A DNA stretch of 64,000 bases from assembly GCA_037127255.1 (NCBI GenBank), contig JBANSL010000020.1, forward strand, positions 61,453,598-61,517,597, in the 5' to 3' direction. Below, in pieces: positions 1 through 12,011 of the stretch. The position numbers and the translations under genes are program-made. The notes under the pieces are model-generated. The model was not told where the DNA came from and made no database searches. It was given only the letters and a program-made list of their open reading frames with translations. The DNA comes from Persicaria tinctoria. Taxonomy: Eukaryota > Streptophyta > Magnoliopsida > Caryophyllales > Polygonaceae. How positions within the stretch are numbered: position 1 is the stretch's first letter; every line of letters starts with the position of its first letter.

Positions 1-1
1 T

Positions 2-883
2 GACTTAGTGTTTGTCTCTGATAGACATGCTAGCATTTCAAGGGCTCTCTCTTTAGCTTACCCAACAGCTACACACTGCATATGTATGTGGCACTTGAAA
101 CAAAACATCAAAGCGACGTTCAAGAAAAAAGAGCTGGGGAAAATGTTCAAAAAAGCAGCAGAGAGTTACACTATCCAAGAGTTCAACAACCACCTTGCAC
201 AAATCAAAGCAACTTGTCCAAAACAATCAGAATATCTAGTGTCAGCAGGTTTTGATAAATGGGCCAGAGCAGATTCAAAGTGTGATAGATACAACATGAT
301 GACATCCAACAATGCTGAGAGTTTGAACTCTGTTTTCAAAGGCAAAAAGGATTATCCCATTGTGGCACTTGTGGAGTTTGCTAGGGAAAAGCTCACATCA
401 TGGTTTCTGGACATGAGAGAAAAAGCACTGGCAAATCAAGACAGAATAACTCCTGAGATCCTTAAGTTGATAAGAGAATCACAAGCGCAAGTTGGAGCAT
501 GCAGAGTAGAAAAGATGAATGAATCACAATTTGAGATCAATGGTCAAGGAGCTGCAGCTATAGTTGATTTATCAGCGAGGACATGTACATGCAGAGTATT
601 TGATGTGGAGAAAATACCTTGTGTACATGCTCTAGCAGCCATTACACACATAAAAGCAAATGTGTCTGATTTTGTTGCAAAATTTTACAGCAATGACGCA
701 TGGCATATGACATATGCAGAAACAATATATCCAGTGTTGGATAAAGATGAAGGAAACATCCCTGATGTTATCAAATCTATCAACTGTTACCCCCTAGTAG
801 TAAGAAAAAGAGCAGGAAGACCACCTACAAATAGAAAGCTTTCATTGGGAGAGTACAAGAGGAGGATGAAGCATTCAAGATAA
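2..883 (+). CDS. MULE transposase, C-terminal part with SWIM zinc finger (5' truncated by window)
   Basis: The frame is open to the left edge, so the gene begins outside the window. The first residues (VSDRHASI) match the second catalytic Asp region of the MULE DDE transposase fold, followed by the conserved CICMWHLKQN segment. A SWIM-type finger CxCx9CxH (CTCRVFDVEKIPCVH) lies near residue 200. The tail is basic and AT-hook-like (RKRAGRPP) before the stop at 881-883. The order DDE, SWIM, basic tail is that of mudrA-like proteins, which bind element ends and catalyse transposition in the nucleus. The visible part has no frameshift or stop. A TGTCAGCAC motif follows at 886-894, as it does after other genes of this element. 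Confidence 0.9.
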   Translation, partial: DLVFVSDRHASISRALSLAYPTATHCICMWHLKQNIKATFKKKELGKMFKKAAESYTIQEFNNHLAQIKATCPKQSEYLVSAGFDKWARADSKCDRYNMMTSNNAESLNSVFKGKKDYPIVALVEFAREKLTSWFLDMREKALANQDRITPEILKLIRESQAQVGACRVEKMNESQFEINGQGAAAIVDLSARTCTCRVFDVEKIPCVHALAAITHIKANVSDFVAKFYSNDAWHMTYAETIYPVLDKDEGNIPDVIKSINCYPLVVRKRAGRPPTNRKLSLGEYKRRMKHSR

Positions 884-1051
884 GGCTGTCAGCACAAATT
901 CTATCATCAGTATTATATAAGAATAATGTTAGTAGATAATACAATTTATAAATTTGTAAATGACATTTCTTTTTGAAAATTAACAATAATTCAATAATAT
1001 AGAATAAATTCTGAAATTTTACCATGTACTAATACAAATTTTACCATTCTG

Positions 1052-1632
1052 AGCAAGTTTTCCCCATTTGTAATATGTTGTGCAGTTTTATTCTATTGAT
1101 GAGCAATAATAAGAGCATGTTGAGCAATAATCTATAAAGCAACTTTGAAAACAAAATTACATAAAAATTAGATGTCATTGCAAACAAAGTGTTGTTGTGC
1201 AATATATGTACTATCGTTGAGCAAAAATAAGGTGATGCTGAGCAAGTTTTCCCCATTTGTAATATGTTGTGCAGTTTTATTCTATTGATGAGCAAAAATA
1301 AGAGCATGTTGAGCAATAATCTATAAAGCAACTTTGAAAACAAAATTAGATAAAAATTAGATGTCATTGCAAACAAAGTGTTGTTGTGCAATATATAAAC
1401 AATCGTTGAGCAAAAATAAGGTGATGTTGAGCAAGTTTTCCCCATTTGTAATATGTTGTGCAGTTTTATTCTATTGATGAGCAAAAATAATACAATGTTG
1501 AGCAATAATCTATTAAACAACTATAAAAGCATAAATATATAAAAATAAGATGGTGTTGCTACCAAAGTGTTGTTGTGCAATATATGTATTATCGTTGAGC
1601 AAAAATAATACGATGTTGAGCAAATCTAAGGT
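1052..1632. repeat. 189-bp tandem repeat, three copies
   Basis: AGCAAGTTTTCCCCATTTG starts at 1052, 1241 and 1430, an exact 189-bp period, and the next phase point (1619) still reads GAGCAAAT. Each unit contains GTTGAGCAAAAATAA-like and GTTGTGCAATAT-like submotifs. The open minus frame across it is only the repeat read through. It lies between the transposase stop and the first Ulp1-like gene, so it may be a subterminal or promoter-associated array of the element. Confidence 0.93.
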
Positions 1633-1912
1633 ATGGAATTATAAGTAAAATAATAACAAATAAATAAAGTCTCACAAAATTCCCGATTTATTGGCAAACA
1701 AAAAAAAAAAAAAAAAGGAAAACGGTTTTCCTAAAAAAAATATAAAAAGCAAATATGTGTTAATGCCCAAAATGCTTTTCAAGTTCGAGAAGTTTTCCAT
1801 CACCTTCTTTTAGTTTCTTTCTCGAGCTAAATCTACTCTCTCCATTTCTCTGCGAGATTTCCCGAGGCTTGATTGTAGGCTTGTAAGAAGAAGATCTATC
1901 ATATACATAAAG
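1633..1912 (+). promoter_or_regulatory. Upstream/5'-UTR region of the first Ulp1-like gene
   Basis: This stretch has no ORF. It holds an A-run at 1702-1717 and then a pyrimidine-rich, leader-like stretch (1795-1860) ahead of the ATG at 1913. No clear TATA box was identified. Confidence 0.3.
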
Positions 1913-4900
1913 ATGTCTTCAGATCCGAAAGGTTTGATTTCGTGTTTTCTGTGTATTAAAGTTTAAATTAGAACGAGTACGGTTTAGGGCTTAGTTTTCC
2001 ACGAAAATTAGGAAAAATCGCACTTATTCAAGCGAATTTAATGTTTATAATCAAGCAATTATTCAGCCTTACAAGACCTACCGTTGCTATTTCAATTTCT
2101 TTCTCATAATAAATTGAAGTTAATGTGATTAATCTGGAGGCTGAATTTGGGAATTTGATAATTTGAGGATTTGGGAATTTGTTCGGCATAAAATACAGTC
2201 TCTTACAGTGTCATCTCTTCAATTATATTTGTAGAAATTGATTATAAGTGTTCATTCTATAGGTAAACGTCCGCAGAGTGTAAGTGATTCACCTGTTCTA
2301 GACAATCAAAATAGAAATTCGAAAAGATCAAAACGATCTGGAGTTAAACCTCCAGTAGTTGATTTATCTAGAGATTCACCTTCCTTCAAGGATGAACTGT
2401 CTGTTGATACTGAGACTGGTAAATCCTTGGAAGTAGGGGAGGGTTGTAGATCACTTGAATCCAAAGATTCGCAACCGCTTTTAAGAAAAAACAGTAAGAG
2501 AGAAGTGCACCCTGGGATTGATCTTCGTGTTAGCATTGTTGCTGTGGAGACCATTGAAATTGCAAGGCTGGAAAACCATTCACCTAATGAGACAGTTGTT
2601 CAACATGTAAACCCAACTGTGCATATCATAACATCTGATGAGCAAACAGATACCACAGACATACAACCCATCGCAGAAAACAGACAGCTGGTTGTGAGGA
2701 ATGAGAGAAACACTAGACAAAAAATATCCCATCATTGAAATCACGGTCAAGCCCACGCTTGCTGGTGTCGTCCTTGAAAAAAATGAATGCCAAGCAAAGG
2801 AAAATGATTGAGGATATTGACTTTGGATTTTTGTTCAACTTGGAGATTGTTACCTTACCACTGCTTCTTTCATATTGGTTAGTGGATCAGTTTGACCCTA
2901 ACAAGTGTTGCTTGGTGTTGGCTAATGGAGGCGAACTGGAAATTGCAGAAATAGACGTGCATATCACAATGGGATTCCCAATGGGGAAATTTTTAGTTGG
3001 AAGAAAATCAGCTAAAGAGAATTTCAATCTTGTGCAAGAGTGGAAAACCACATTTGATGTCCAGGACAATATAACAACAGCTATGGTTATGGAAAAATTG
3101 ATAGCTGACACTGACTGTGGTGATCAATTCCTTCTGAACTTTATTGTTATACTGGACTCTATCTTGGTTGATACACTAGGAAACGGACATGCCAACCATA
3201 GTTTAATAAGAGTAGTTCCTGAATTGGGTGACCTGAAAGACCTAAATTGGTGTGCTATTGTGTTGGAAAGTTTGGTCGATGCAAAGAGAAGCTGAGAAAA
3301 GAACAAGAATGGCCATTTCAGAGGGCCTCTATTATTCTTGGTTGTAAGTATTTTTTTCAAACCTTCGCTCTGATGTTAACTTAATTTCTTTACTATGTCA
3401 GTAGTACAAATGTCACCCCCCCTACTTTTATCTACATGTCTACAGTATTCTTTATGTCAGCATTCCCTGATCAATCGTTATACTGATATATTTTTATCCC
3501 CTTGGTGTGCCAGTTGTTTTACATGGATAGGGTGAAATTATTCACAAGCACAGCACTAAGAAGAATGACTCGTTCTTTCTCGGTTTTCGTTGGCATAAAT
3601 TACAAAATCTTGCGCCAACGAGAAACTGATGATATAAGTACAGGAGGCTTTGGTTGTGGCTTAGTCCAGGCTCGCCAAGTTGTTCCTCACCATCAAGACG
3701 TACCATCTACAGCTTGTACACAACCTACTGCACAAAACGATGAAGGCACCAGTCACCCTGCTGATCCAGAAAAAGAGACACCCCCAGTTGAGGTTTGTAT
3801 GAATTATTTAAACCAATTCAATGTAATATTAGTACAGTATAGCAATGTTCTGATATTTACTGATGACTTTTTATTCTTATTTTTTATGTGATGTTATCTT
3901 CTAGAGTTGGATAAAGTTGTTTGCTCAAAAGACTTATGCACTTGCATCTGCTATTTCTGATTTTGCTGAGTGGTCTACGAAAGTCCCGATTGAACTACAA
4001 TAGGATGACAAGGTGAAAAGGCTTCTACATGGAGCAAACCAACTTTTAGGGGTGGAAAATGTCATTTCTGAGGCACCTACGGCTACGGATGCTGCTGGCA
4101 TGTCAAATATGAATGACCCTGTAAGCCCATATTTTACCGAATCACAAGAGAAATTCTGGGCAGATCCTGTTTTATTAGATTGCATTACTCAGATCGAAAT
4201 GGCATATCAGAACAAGCAAAAAATGAAATCAAATATCAAAGTGAACGGGGAATTTTCCTTTGATATATTTCTAGATGACCCTGCTTTTAAGAAAGATGAA
4301 GGGACATTATTGAACACATCGGTTGAAATGAAGAATGCTAATGAAGCAGCCCAGGCTCTCCCAGACAGCCATGGGCAGTCTCCAATACAACAGGGTGTTG
4401 AAGAAACTCCTAATCCCCTACCCACTCAATTTAAAGCTGATACTCCACCAGTGAACCTTTTGGGAGATACAATAAAATGCATTCCCCCTGCTGCCTTGCC
4501 ACCAAGAAGGTCGCCACGGATCAACATAGTTGATGGAAATGCTGTAGACCAACTTAATAACATGAAGAGAGAAGAAGCTACAAGGAGAGCACATAAACCT
4601 TCTGCATCTTTGAGAAGCCCATATTACTCGCGTGTTGTTGACATTACAGATCCTATCTCTGAAATTGAGCGCACTGTTTCAGCCTATTTAACAATGAAAA
4701 CACCACACAGCAGGTAAGTTCATTTTAAACTTAATCTTCTTAAAGTATGTTCAGTTACAAGTAAAATGTTATTTTCATATAATCCATCTTCAAAATGATT
4801 AACATTGCATGGAAATTCTGTTTAAGCACAAGTCTGTTGAAATTGTTAGAACTGACATGGCTACGCTTGAGGATGAAACCCACTTGTCTAGTGTCATTAT

Positions 4901-5572
4901 TGATGCATGGACAGCTATCCTCAACCACAAGGAACAGTATAAAAGTGCTCAATCACCAGCAAGATTTTTTGTCAATATCAACAAAACTGTAATATTCTTA
5001 CAATTTTAACTTACAATTACACTCCATTGTTATCCGTTATTACAATTCGTATGTTTTTTTTACTAATTTCTATTCTTCATCCAGTTTCATGTAGCGAGTG
5101 TATCATTACGAGCTTGTGATGAACAATTCAAGAGGTTTAACCTCCACATGGATATTGTATTGTCATTGTCACCACACCTTTCTTTGAAGGATATAGACAT
5201 GGTACTCCCTTGCAATTAAATAAATAAAGTTCACAAGACCAATCACTAATATCTGTTTGTTTTTTATTATGTTGATTAGATTGTATTTGCGGTTGAACGA
5301 ACAGAAGACTATGTCATGGTTGTCTTCAACTTTAAAAACAAAATGGTCCAAATTGTTGATGTCACATCATCTTGCGATGATCCAATTTGCCCCTTCACAT
5401 CGCCCTTTGAATGTTTGGTAAGTTTTACTACTGATATCTAATATTTCTTTCCTTGTCATAATTTCATTTAAATATCAACTCATTTTATAATTAAAATTAT
5501 ATGAATTCTAATTAAATCCATGCAGGGGGATATGCTGATTGCTTATCTAACAGATAAGGGACTCCTAGCAAA

Positions 5573-8500
5573 CACTACAAGAAAAACAGTTTTTAGTGAC
5601 AGAAAAATTCGTCGCCCAAAGTATATTTTTCGTCGCCCATTCAGATTTGTGACAAAAAGTATTTCGTCATCTGTTCGTCGCCTCAGCCCCGTCGCACAAA
5701 GTTTGGGCGACCAAAAAAAAAATTCGTCGCCATATGTAGCCCTTTTGTGATGAAATTCAAATTTCGTTGCCCAGGAGCTTTTGTGACAAAGTTTTTAATT
5801 TTGTCGCCCAAAGTACCAATTTTGTCGCCCAAAGTACCCTACCTTTTGTGACGAAATTTTCCTTTGGTCGCCTATTCACCCTCTTTTGGTGAAAATTATT
5901 TTTATTTTGTCACAAAAGATAAAAGTGATAAAACATAATTTCTCTCCCTAAATTTGTACATTTAACCCGTTCAACCTGTTTAACATATTTAATATTTTTA
6001 ACCCACTATATATATATATATACAAAACACATAAATTAAAATACAATAATAGCCATTAGTTTAATCTCAATTTTTTATATTTAAAAAAACCTTTGTTTAA
6101 AATATATTCAATCCAAAACATTTTTACTTTAATACTAAAAGATTCCTACATTACAAATGATTATATATTAGTATAACATTTGCATTTCAATGCTAAAAAA
6201 CTTAACTAAAGATTCAATAAAATTAAGAGGAAGGCCCATCGAACAACTCATCGATTGTGGCTTCAATATCTTCAGGTTGATGCTTGATACACTTGATATG
6301 GACACCCTCAGCTCTTACTGAAACTGCTCATCGCTGACCACCCACATACTCTGCATCTTGTGAATCTCTTCAAACAGCTGGTTGAAGTTCTTGAACAGCT
6401 CCTTCAACACCGACTTCTCCACTTTCCCATTAACCAACAGCCCCTCCTAGGCCAGACACTACAACACCTTCGTCCATGTATCCCTCTGGTAGTTCTTGTG
6501 GTGGCTTCTCAGCTCCGTCGATCCCTTCCTACAACATGTGTTCCCCAACCATTGGTGCATCTCCTTTTGATCCCTTTATCTCCTGCAGCATGTAGCATTC
6601 ACTAATTTTGAAACACATACTAGACTATCTTATATGCATGCATTTTCACTAATTTTGAAACTGTTTGCATACTCATTATGAAACTTCATTAACTTCTTCA
6701 ACAGCGCAACAAACCAGAAAAAATAATAATGAAATTTTCACTAATTTCTGAATTATGTTTGTTATATTGCGATCCAAATGAATCAGCACAACAAACCAGA
6801 AAAAAAAATGCAATGAGCCATGATTACCTCATTAACTTCTTCAACAGCACGATAAGCTTTAGTAGGGATTCCTAACTCCATAGGTTGGACATCAATTATG
6901 ACCAACATAGGGTTTGGTACATAGCTGTAGACACCAAAAATGAGCATGTAAAGACACTATGAACAAATAAAATGCAAAATAAAAATGAACATATTCACTG
7001 AGAAGATATATCAGCAAGATAGACTTCAATCTCATAATCATATAAAAAAGGTAATGATCTCAAGTGAAGCATCCCATAAATCCCTCAAAACTTGCTATCG
7101 AATGATAAAAGGAAATTAGTCAGCACAAAACATATCCAAAAGATTATCTCAAACCCATCAACTCTTTAGTTCCAGATTGTATAAAGGTCCTCGTATCAAA
7201 GATACCTGAAGTTCAATGTTTGTACTATCATAGAAAACATCCACACGTGTTTGAATTCTCTGCAAACACTCCTACAAAAATAATACAGCATAGTGATAAA
7301 ATATGAATGTATATGGAAAACTGGAAAAGTGTTAACATATATAAACCTAGAGTACTAAGATTTGGCATGAGAAGACTGTTAATCTGTGACATAAGTACAT
7401 TCAGAAACTAAGGTAATTAAAACATTAATTAAAAAAAAAAAAGTTAGCCTCAAAACTAAAAATACATACCTTTGTAAGATGGATTGATCTCCACAACAAG
7501 GCCTGATATCCTCCAAGGCCAACCTATTTTGATCAATAAGAGATAACAAATATGTATCAAACCAACCAATCAATTGAGAAAAAAAGGGGGCAGAAAATGG
7601 ATGTATCACCAACAAGTGTATGTCAATAAATAACCAAATAAATTCCTGAAAGGGGTATATTTTTACCCTTTCTAAAAGAAATCCAGTAAACATACAGAGA
7701 TTTTGGAATTGAAAGTGATACCTTGATCTGTTTGATCTTCTGAGGGCTGATAATGAATGAAGGGTCCAAACATTACAGTCAAAAGCTTTCTTGCTGGGGT
7801 CAACTCAAAACTGAAAGTTAATTCTGCTGGTGCACTCTAGGAATGCTGAATTCAAACAAGCAGAGAAGAGAACTGAAACTCTTAGGCAAGCATCAACTCA
7901 CATTCTGTTGAAGAACAATAAAGCACACTCTGTTGAAGGTTTGTTGGCTTCCTATGTCATAAACAATTAAAAAAATCAAGTGAGATGAACATCGAAAAAT
8001 AGAACACAAAACTTGAAGAGAAATGGAAGAACGGCCTATTTTTGTCGTTGGACGGCAAGATCTTCACTTGAAGTAGGATTTATTCGTATATTCAATCAGA
8101 TAATCCTCGTTACAAGATAACCTCATACATTCAAGAGATTAACACACGTTATACATCATAAAATTCAAAAGATTAAAAGAAATGAGAAACAACAAAAAGT
8201 CAAAAAGTGTTTTACCCGGAGGTGGGAGAAGGTTGGTTAAAGGTGTGTCAGAACATGAGTGTTTAAAGGCAGGTCACTTGAAGTAGAATATGTTTAAATA
8301 ACCCTAAGCAGATACTTCTTGCAGCATAACCTTGTAAATTAAGGAGAGGAAACACAAGTAAACAAATGTAAGCTTTACGTAACTAGCATCATGGAAACAA
8401 ACCTTCAAAATAGTACTGAGAACTCAATTTAAAATGGTAGATCACTTCCATGTTCCTTGCATGTTCCTTTACATTCTTGTTATTGAACTTTGAAAATATC

Positions 8501-9812
8501 TAAAAATACAAAGATCTGCAATATTCCTTGTAATTTCAAGATTCAACTGTTGGTAGAACCCTTAATAATCATCTGGCTTCTCATTTACGTAAGCATAAAC
8601 AACTATTCAGATAACAAACCTTCGTCTACATACTCATGGACCTTCCAGGAACGAACAAGAGGGAATTTAGGTCAGTTTTCCATTCTCTATGAAGGTCTTC
8701 ATTAAATAAAGTTGACTCACACACTACATTTTCAAGCTCATTCTTACCTTCACTCGAGAACCATTTATCACATAATTTGTTTAATTTCAATGAAACAATT
8801 TATCACTCTCAATTAAAGAGGCGTAGAAACTGCAATACCAAAAACCAAACTATAATGGACATTGCTAAAGTGTTGGAATCAGAGAGCCTACTTTATTCAT
8901 GACACCGGCATTAGAATTCCAATTGTTAAGTCTCCAATCAATGATGCTGACCGTTAAACATGAACTTGTGAGTACATTTTGAAACAGAAAATGAGAGCAT
9001 GAAACTATAGTAAACGACTCCTAATTCGGTTTCTCATAGGAAAATCACACGAATCTCGTATTCAATTTCTCATAGGCACGACTCCTAATTCGGTAAAAAA
9101 AAAACTGAAAACAAAAATCAAAATAAGGAAAATCACGCGTACGAACGATTCTCAATCTTCTTTAGAACCTTGGATCGGTACTCGACGAAGCTTCGTGCCT
9201 CTGATCTGCACTCGCGAGCACTCCTTCCTTCGTCTGGTACACATGAATCGGTTTCTTCCTCGTCGATGTTGTCATCAGTCCGCAACTCATCGGCGTCATC
9301 CCTTCCATCGATCCAATGTCTAGGTCTCTAATGGCTCTCGATGGAACAGTCCTCAGCGCCTGCAATTGGAGTTGCGTACCCCGCGATTCCCTCGAATACT
9401 CCCTTCAGCACCTTCGCGATACCTCCTATACTCTCTCGGACTCGAAGAGTCTCTCCCTCTCCCCTCTCTCTGGGCAGTAATTTCCCCCAATTTTCGAAGC
9501 GAAGAACACACGGAAATGAATCTACAATTAAATAAACCTAATACTGTAGAACTAAAATTTTGGTCGCCCAAGATATATCTTTTGGGCGATAAATGACCTT
9601 TTCTTTTCGCCCAAACCCATTCTATGGGCCACAAAAATAATTTTTCGCAGCCCATGGTATATTTGGGCGACAAGTTTTATTTTTCGTCACAAATAAACGT
9701 TTTGGGCGACAAATGTTACTTTTGTCACATAAAATTTACTTTGGGTGACAAATTTTATTTGTGTCACGCTGGTTTTATAAATTTGTCACCCCAAATCATT
9801 TTTTTTGTAGTG
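5573..9812. mobile_element. CACTA (En/Spm-type) element, non-autonomous, 4,240 bp
   Basis: It begins CACTACAAGAAAAA and ends TTTTTTTTGTAGTG, and is flanked by the 3-bp duplication AAA (5570-5572 and 9813-9815). Both ends carry dense subterminal repeats of the type TTTGTCGCCCAAAG / TTTGGGCGACAAA (5600-5930 and 9555-9800), as expected for CACTA transposase-binding regions. No TNPD-like transposase ORF is visible inside. The interior (5930-9550) is mostly short stop-broken frames, with a GC-richer block at 9160-9500 that may be a captured 5' exon, and I recognise no protein in it. It sits inside an exon of the Ulp1-like gene; removing it with one duplication copy restores the reading frame across the site. 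Confidence 0.95.
5940..9150. other. CACTA interior without recognisable genes
   Basis: AT-rich sequence with many stops on both strands. The stretch 6230-6600, best read on the minus strand, looks like a decayed coding fragment, but I could not assign it to a family. Confidence 0.4.
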
Positions 9813-10122
9813 AAAGGCAGAAATAGTGTCAGATGCAACGACATCAAAAGTCCCCATCACATGGGCTGGAGAGGAGAAAGTTCAATATTCTGGGGTATGC
9901 CTCATGCGCCACATGGAGACCTTCTTTAGGACAGAGAGAGGGTACAAGTGTGGATTGGAAAAGGGCAATTTCAAGAATATTTCAAAGCTAGGTGTGAAGT
10001 ATCTGACAGATATAGTATGTTCAGAGTTGAATGAAGTGAACGCAGATGTTGTGAAAGCAGCAAAATCCCATGCAAGAATGACTTCAAAAGGAATTCAGGG
10101 GCAGAAACTGAATCTTGGTTGA

Positions 10123-10784
10123 ACAACCACAATGCAATTTCGTGTTTTATTTTCAAACTTTGGAATGTATTTTGGTGTAGACAGTTATATACGCTACTTC
10201 TGAAAAGTTTTCTCGTACCAATTAAGACAGTTGTTGTCCCTGTGGTCAATTTTCTCGTACCCGTTAAGACGTTTGTTGTCCCTATGGTTTTTTGATGGAT
10301 AGTATTTGTCAAGATGCATACAACTATAACTGCTTCTAAACAGTTGTGTTTGTTCTTCAATGTGTCAGCACAATTCTCTGCCCTTATAATCAAGTGGTCT
10401 ATGTTATTCAAACAGTTGATTTAGTAATATCCATTCGTTTGTTGTGCAATTATAAACTATTATTTAGCAAAACTAAGATGATGTTGAGAAAATTACCAGT
10501 AACATAAAAACTTAGTTAAACAGTGTCAACACTACTTTTACCAAAATAATCCACAAACTAATCAAATGTGCCCGCAGTATAACAAATGATAGACGTAAAA
10601 CTTCAATCCCAATTTATAATTTGAAATATGAAGAAGGAAATTACAAAATAATTATATGATTATTATGATATTAATATGTTGCATCATATCATTAGGATGG
10701 AACACATATAAACTAAAATAACAAAAAAAAATACATTCAACATATAAATAAGTACCAATGTTATTACGTATTAATATAGTAGAA
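10123..10784. other. Intergenic spacer with element-type repeats
   Basis: No gene is seen. A short direct repeat (TTCTCGTACC...GTTAAGAC...GTTGTCCCT) occurs at about 10,211-10,240 and 10,251-10,283. A GTTGTGCAATTATAA / GATGTTGAGAAAATTA block at 10,440-10,495 is a weak copy of the GAGCA-type repeat. Confidence 0.5.
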
Positions 10785-11251
10785 CTACAGTCCTAAGAAG
10801 TCATCAATCTTCTTCCTCCTTTCCATTTCTGCATCTAAAACCTCTTTAACACACCCCATTAGATTGTCCTTTGTGTCTTCAAACAACTGTCTTTGATTGC
10901 CCAGTTCTCTTTCCATCTATATAAAAGATAAAAGACAAGACTCAATCACAGTATGGAAAAAAAATTTATGGATAAAACTTTGAATATCACCTTTGATAAT
11001 GCTTCACCATCTTCATCTTTGGACGCAATACGGATGTGATGTTCAGTTGCTATTATGGATCTTTGGGATTCCTCATATAATGTGTAATGAACCACGACAG
11101 CCTCCAACAACTCGGCCCTGCGAGCCTCTTTGTTAGTCTCGCATGCTTCATCAACTAGATTCATGTGATAACCACGGTAAACAACACTATCCAGCACGTC
11201 CGTCAATTGATGGAAACTCGTGCAAAAGCCGACAGTGTTACCATAGTTCAT
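10785..11251 (-). CDS. Small Glu/Lys-rich predicted coiled-coil protein, two exons, 130 aa
   Basis: The minus-strand ATG at 11,249-11,251 opens an exon to 10,991 (87 codons) that ends in a GT donor. An AG acceptor at 10,917-10,918 opens the last exon (10,785-10,916), which begins MERELGNQRQ and ends KKIDDFLGL. The phase is 0 at the join and there is no internal stop. The protein is rich in charged residues and Leu/Ile/Met in heptad-like spacing (ELLEAVVVHYTLYEE; CVKEVLDAEMERRKK), so a helical or coiled-coil protein is likely. I do not recognise a named family. It is the nearest minus-strand neighbour of the RING-H2 genes and converges with the first Ulp1-like gene. Upstream is a long (AT)n tract. 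Confidence 0.6.
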
Positions 11252-11314
11252 CTTTTTAGAGAGGGATGTATTTCTGTTAAAACCAGTTTTTAGGCGCCAA
11301 TGGATAACAAAGAA

Positions 11315-11316
<2 letters not shown>

Positions 11317-11363
<47 letters not shown>
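11317..11363. repeat. (AT)n microsatellite
   Basis: About 23 AT units just upstream of the minus-strand small gene. It produces a spurious Tyr-Ile ORF. Confidence 0.95.
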
Positions 11364-11365
<2 letters not shown>

Positions 11366-11479
11366 CAACAATTAGACAGTTTTCAACGAGTAGCAGTTAT
11401 TTATGACAGTTTATTTCAGAGGAACTATAAAAAAAATATCAAAACTGTAAAACTATAAACTGAAAACGGATTGCAGTTA

Positions 11480-11870
11480 TTTGAGTTACAGTTACAATTG
11501 GAAGACATTACCTAACTCGTGTCAGCACTACTTTTGGCCTTATCCACCTAGTGTCATCACAAATACATCAAAAACAGAAAACAGCCAAAATTATAACAAT
11601 AGTGTCACCAATAGATCCAACTACTCTAACCAACAATGTAACAAAAAGACTTTGAACACTTGCCAATTCGTGCAACAACATAAACTTGAAAATCACAAAA
11701 AGAATACTAGCCCAGGGTCTCAAGTAAATGTACCTAATATCAGTGTCAGCGCTACTTTGGGACTTACCCTAATAGTGTCACACACATAAGTTTTAATATC
11801 AGAAAATGTCAAGCCATAAACTTCAATAGCAGAAACCACCAATATGATCAACTAGTGTCACACCAAATGA
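11480..11870. repeat. TGTCA(C/G)CACTA-type repeat cluster, copy 1
   Basis: Repeated short units of the form GTGTCAGCACTACTTTTGG and CACCTAGTGTCATCACA lie just beyond the 3' end of the minus-strand RING-H2 gene. The same vocabulary recurs at 13,690-14,310 and 16,260-16,340. Confidence 0.75.
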
Positions 11871-12011
11871 CCTACTTAAATGTCAAAGATTACCATAATT
11901 TGAATATAAATCAGAAAGAAATGTGATCAAGGACAAATTTCATTCATAAAATGTATTTTAGGTTACATCAGTACCATACAAAATTACATACTACACTTAT
12001 AACAACTAAAG

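Larger units (their letters stand above)
1913..10122 (+). pseudogene. Ulp1-like (Kaonashi) gene, degenerate and split by a CACTA element
   Basis: Recognisable exons are 1913-1931, 2263 to about 3340, 3514-3792, 3905-4713, about 4805-4989, 5085-5201, 5280-5417 and 5526-5572, continuing at 9816-10122 after the CACTA insertion. Several joins keep phase (1931/2263, 3792/3905, 5201/5280, 5417/5526). The C-terminal third is a C48 (Ulp1) fold: VIIDAWTAILN, then YVMVVFNF...QIVDV, then SGVCLMRHMET. The family's catalytic His position appears to be Asp (RTEDYV) and the Cys position Ser (YSGVC), so proteolysis is unlikely. Damage includes a frame change near 2728-2738, another near 3287-3292, and an in-frame TAG at 4001-4003. 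Both frame changes fit a single missing base in a short homopolymer, so assembly error is possible. Upstream is the 189-bp repeat; downstream is a TGTCAGCAC motif at 10,364. Confidence 0.8.

Noticed and set aside
1041..1520. 159-codon minus ORF
   Set aside because: It is only the 189-bp tandem repeat read through; its translation repeats with the same period.
6360..6605. 81-codon plus ORF in the CACTA element
   Set aside because: Leu/His/Pro-rich shadow frame; the opposite strand looks more coding-like but is decayed.
9162..9929. Several overlapping ORFs at the right part of the CACTA element
   Set aside because: They cross the subterminal repeats and the element border; no domain is recognised.
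10991..11371. Longer N-terminus (Tyr-Ile repeat) for the minus-strand small gene
   Set aside because: The extension is the translated (AT)n tract; the internal Met at 11,249-11,251 is the first plausible start.
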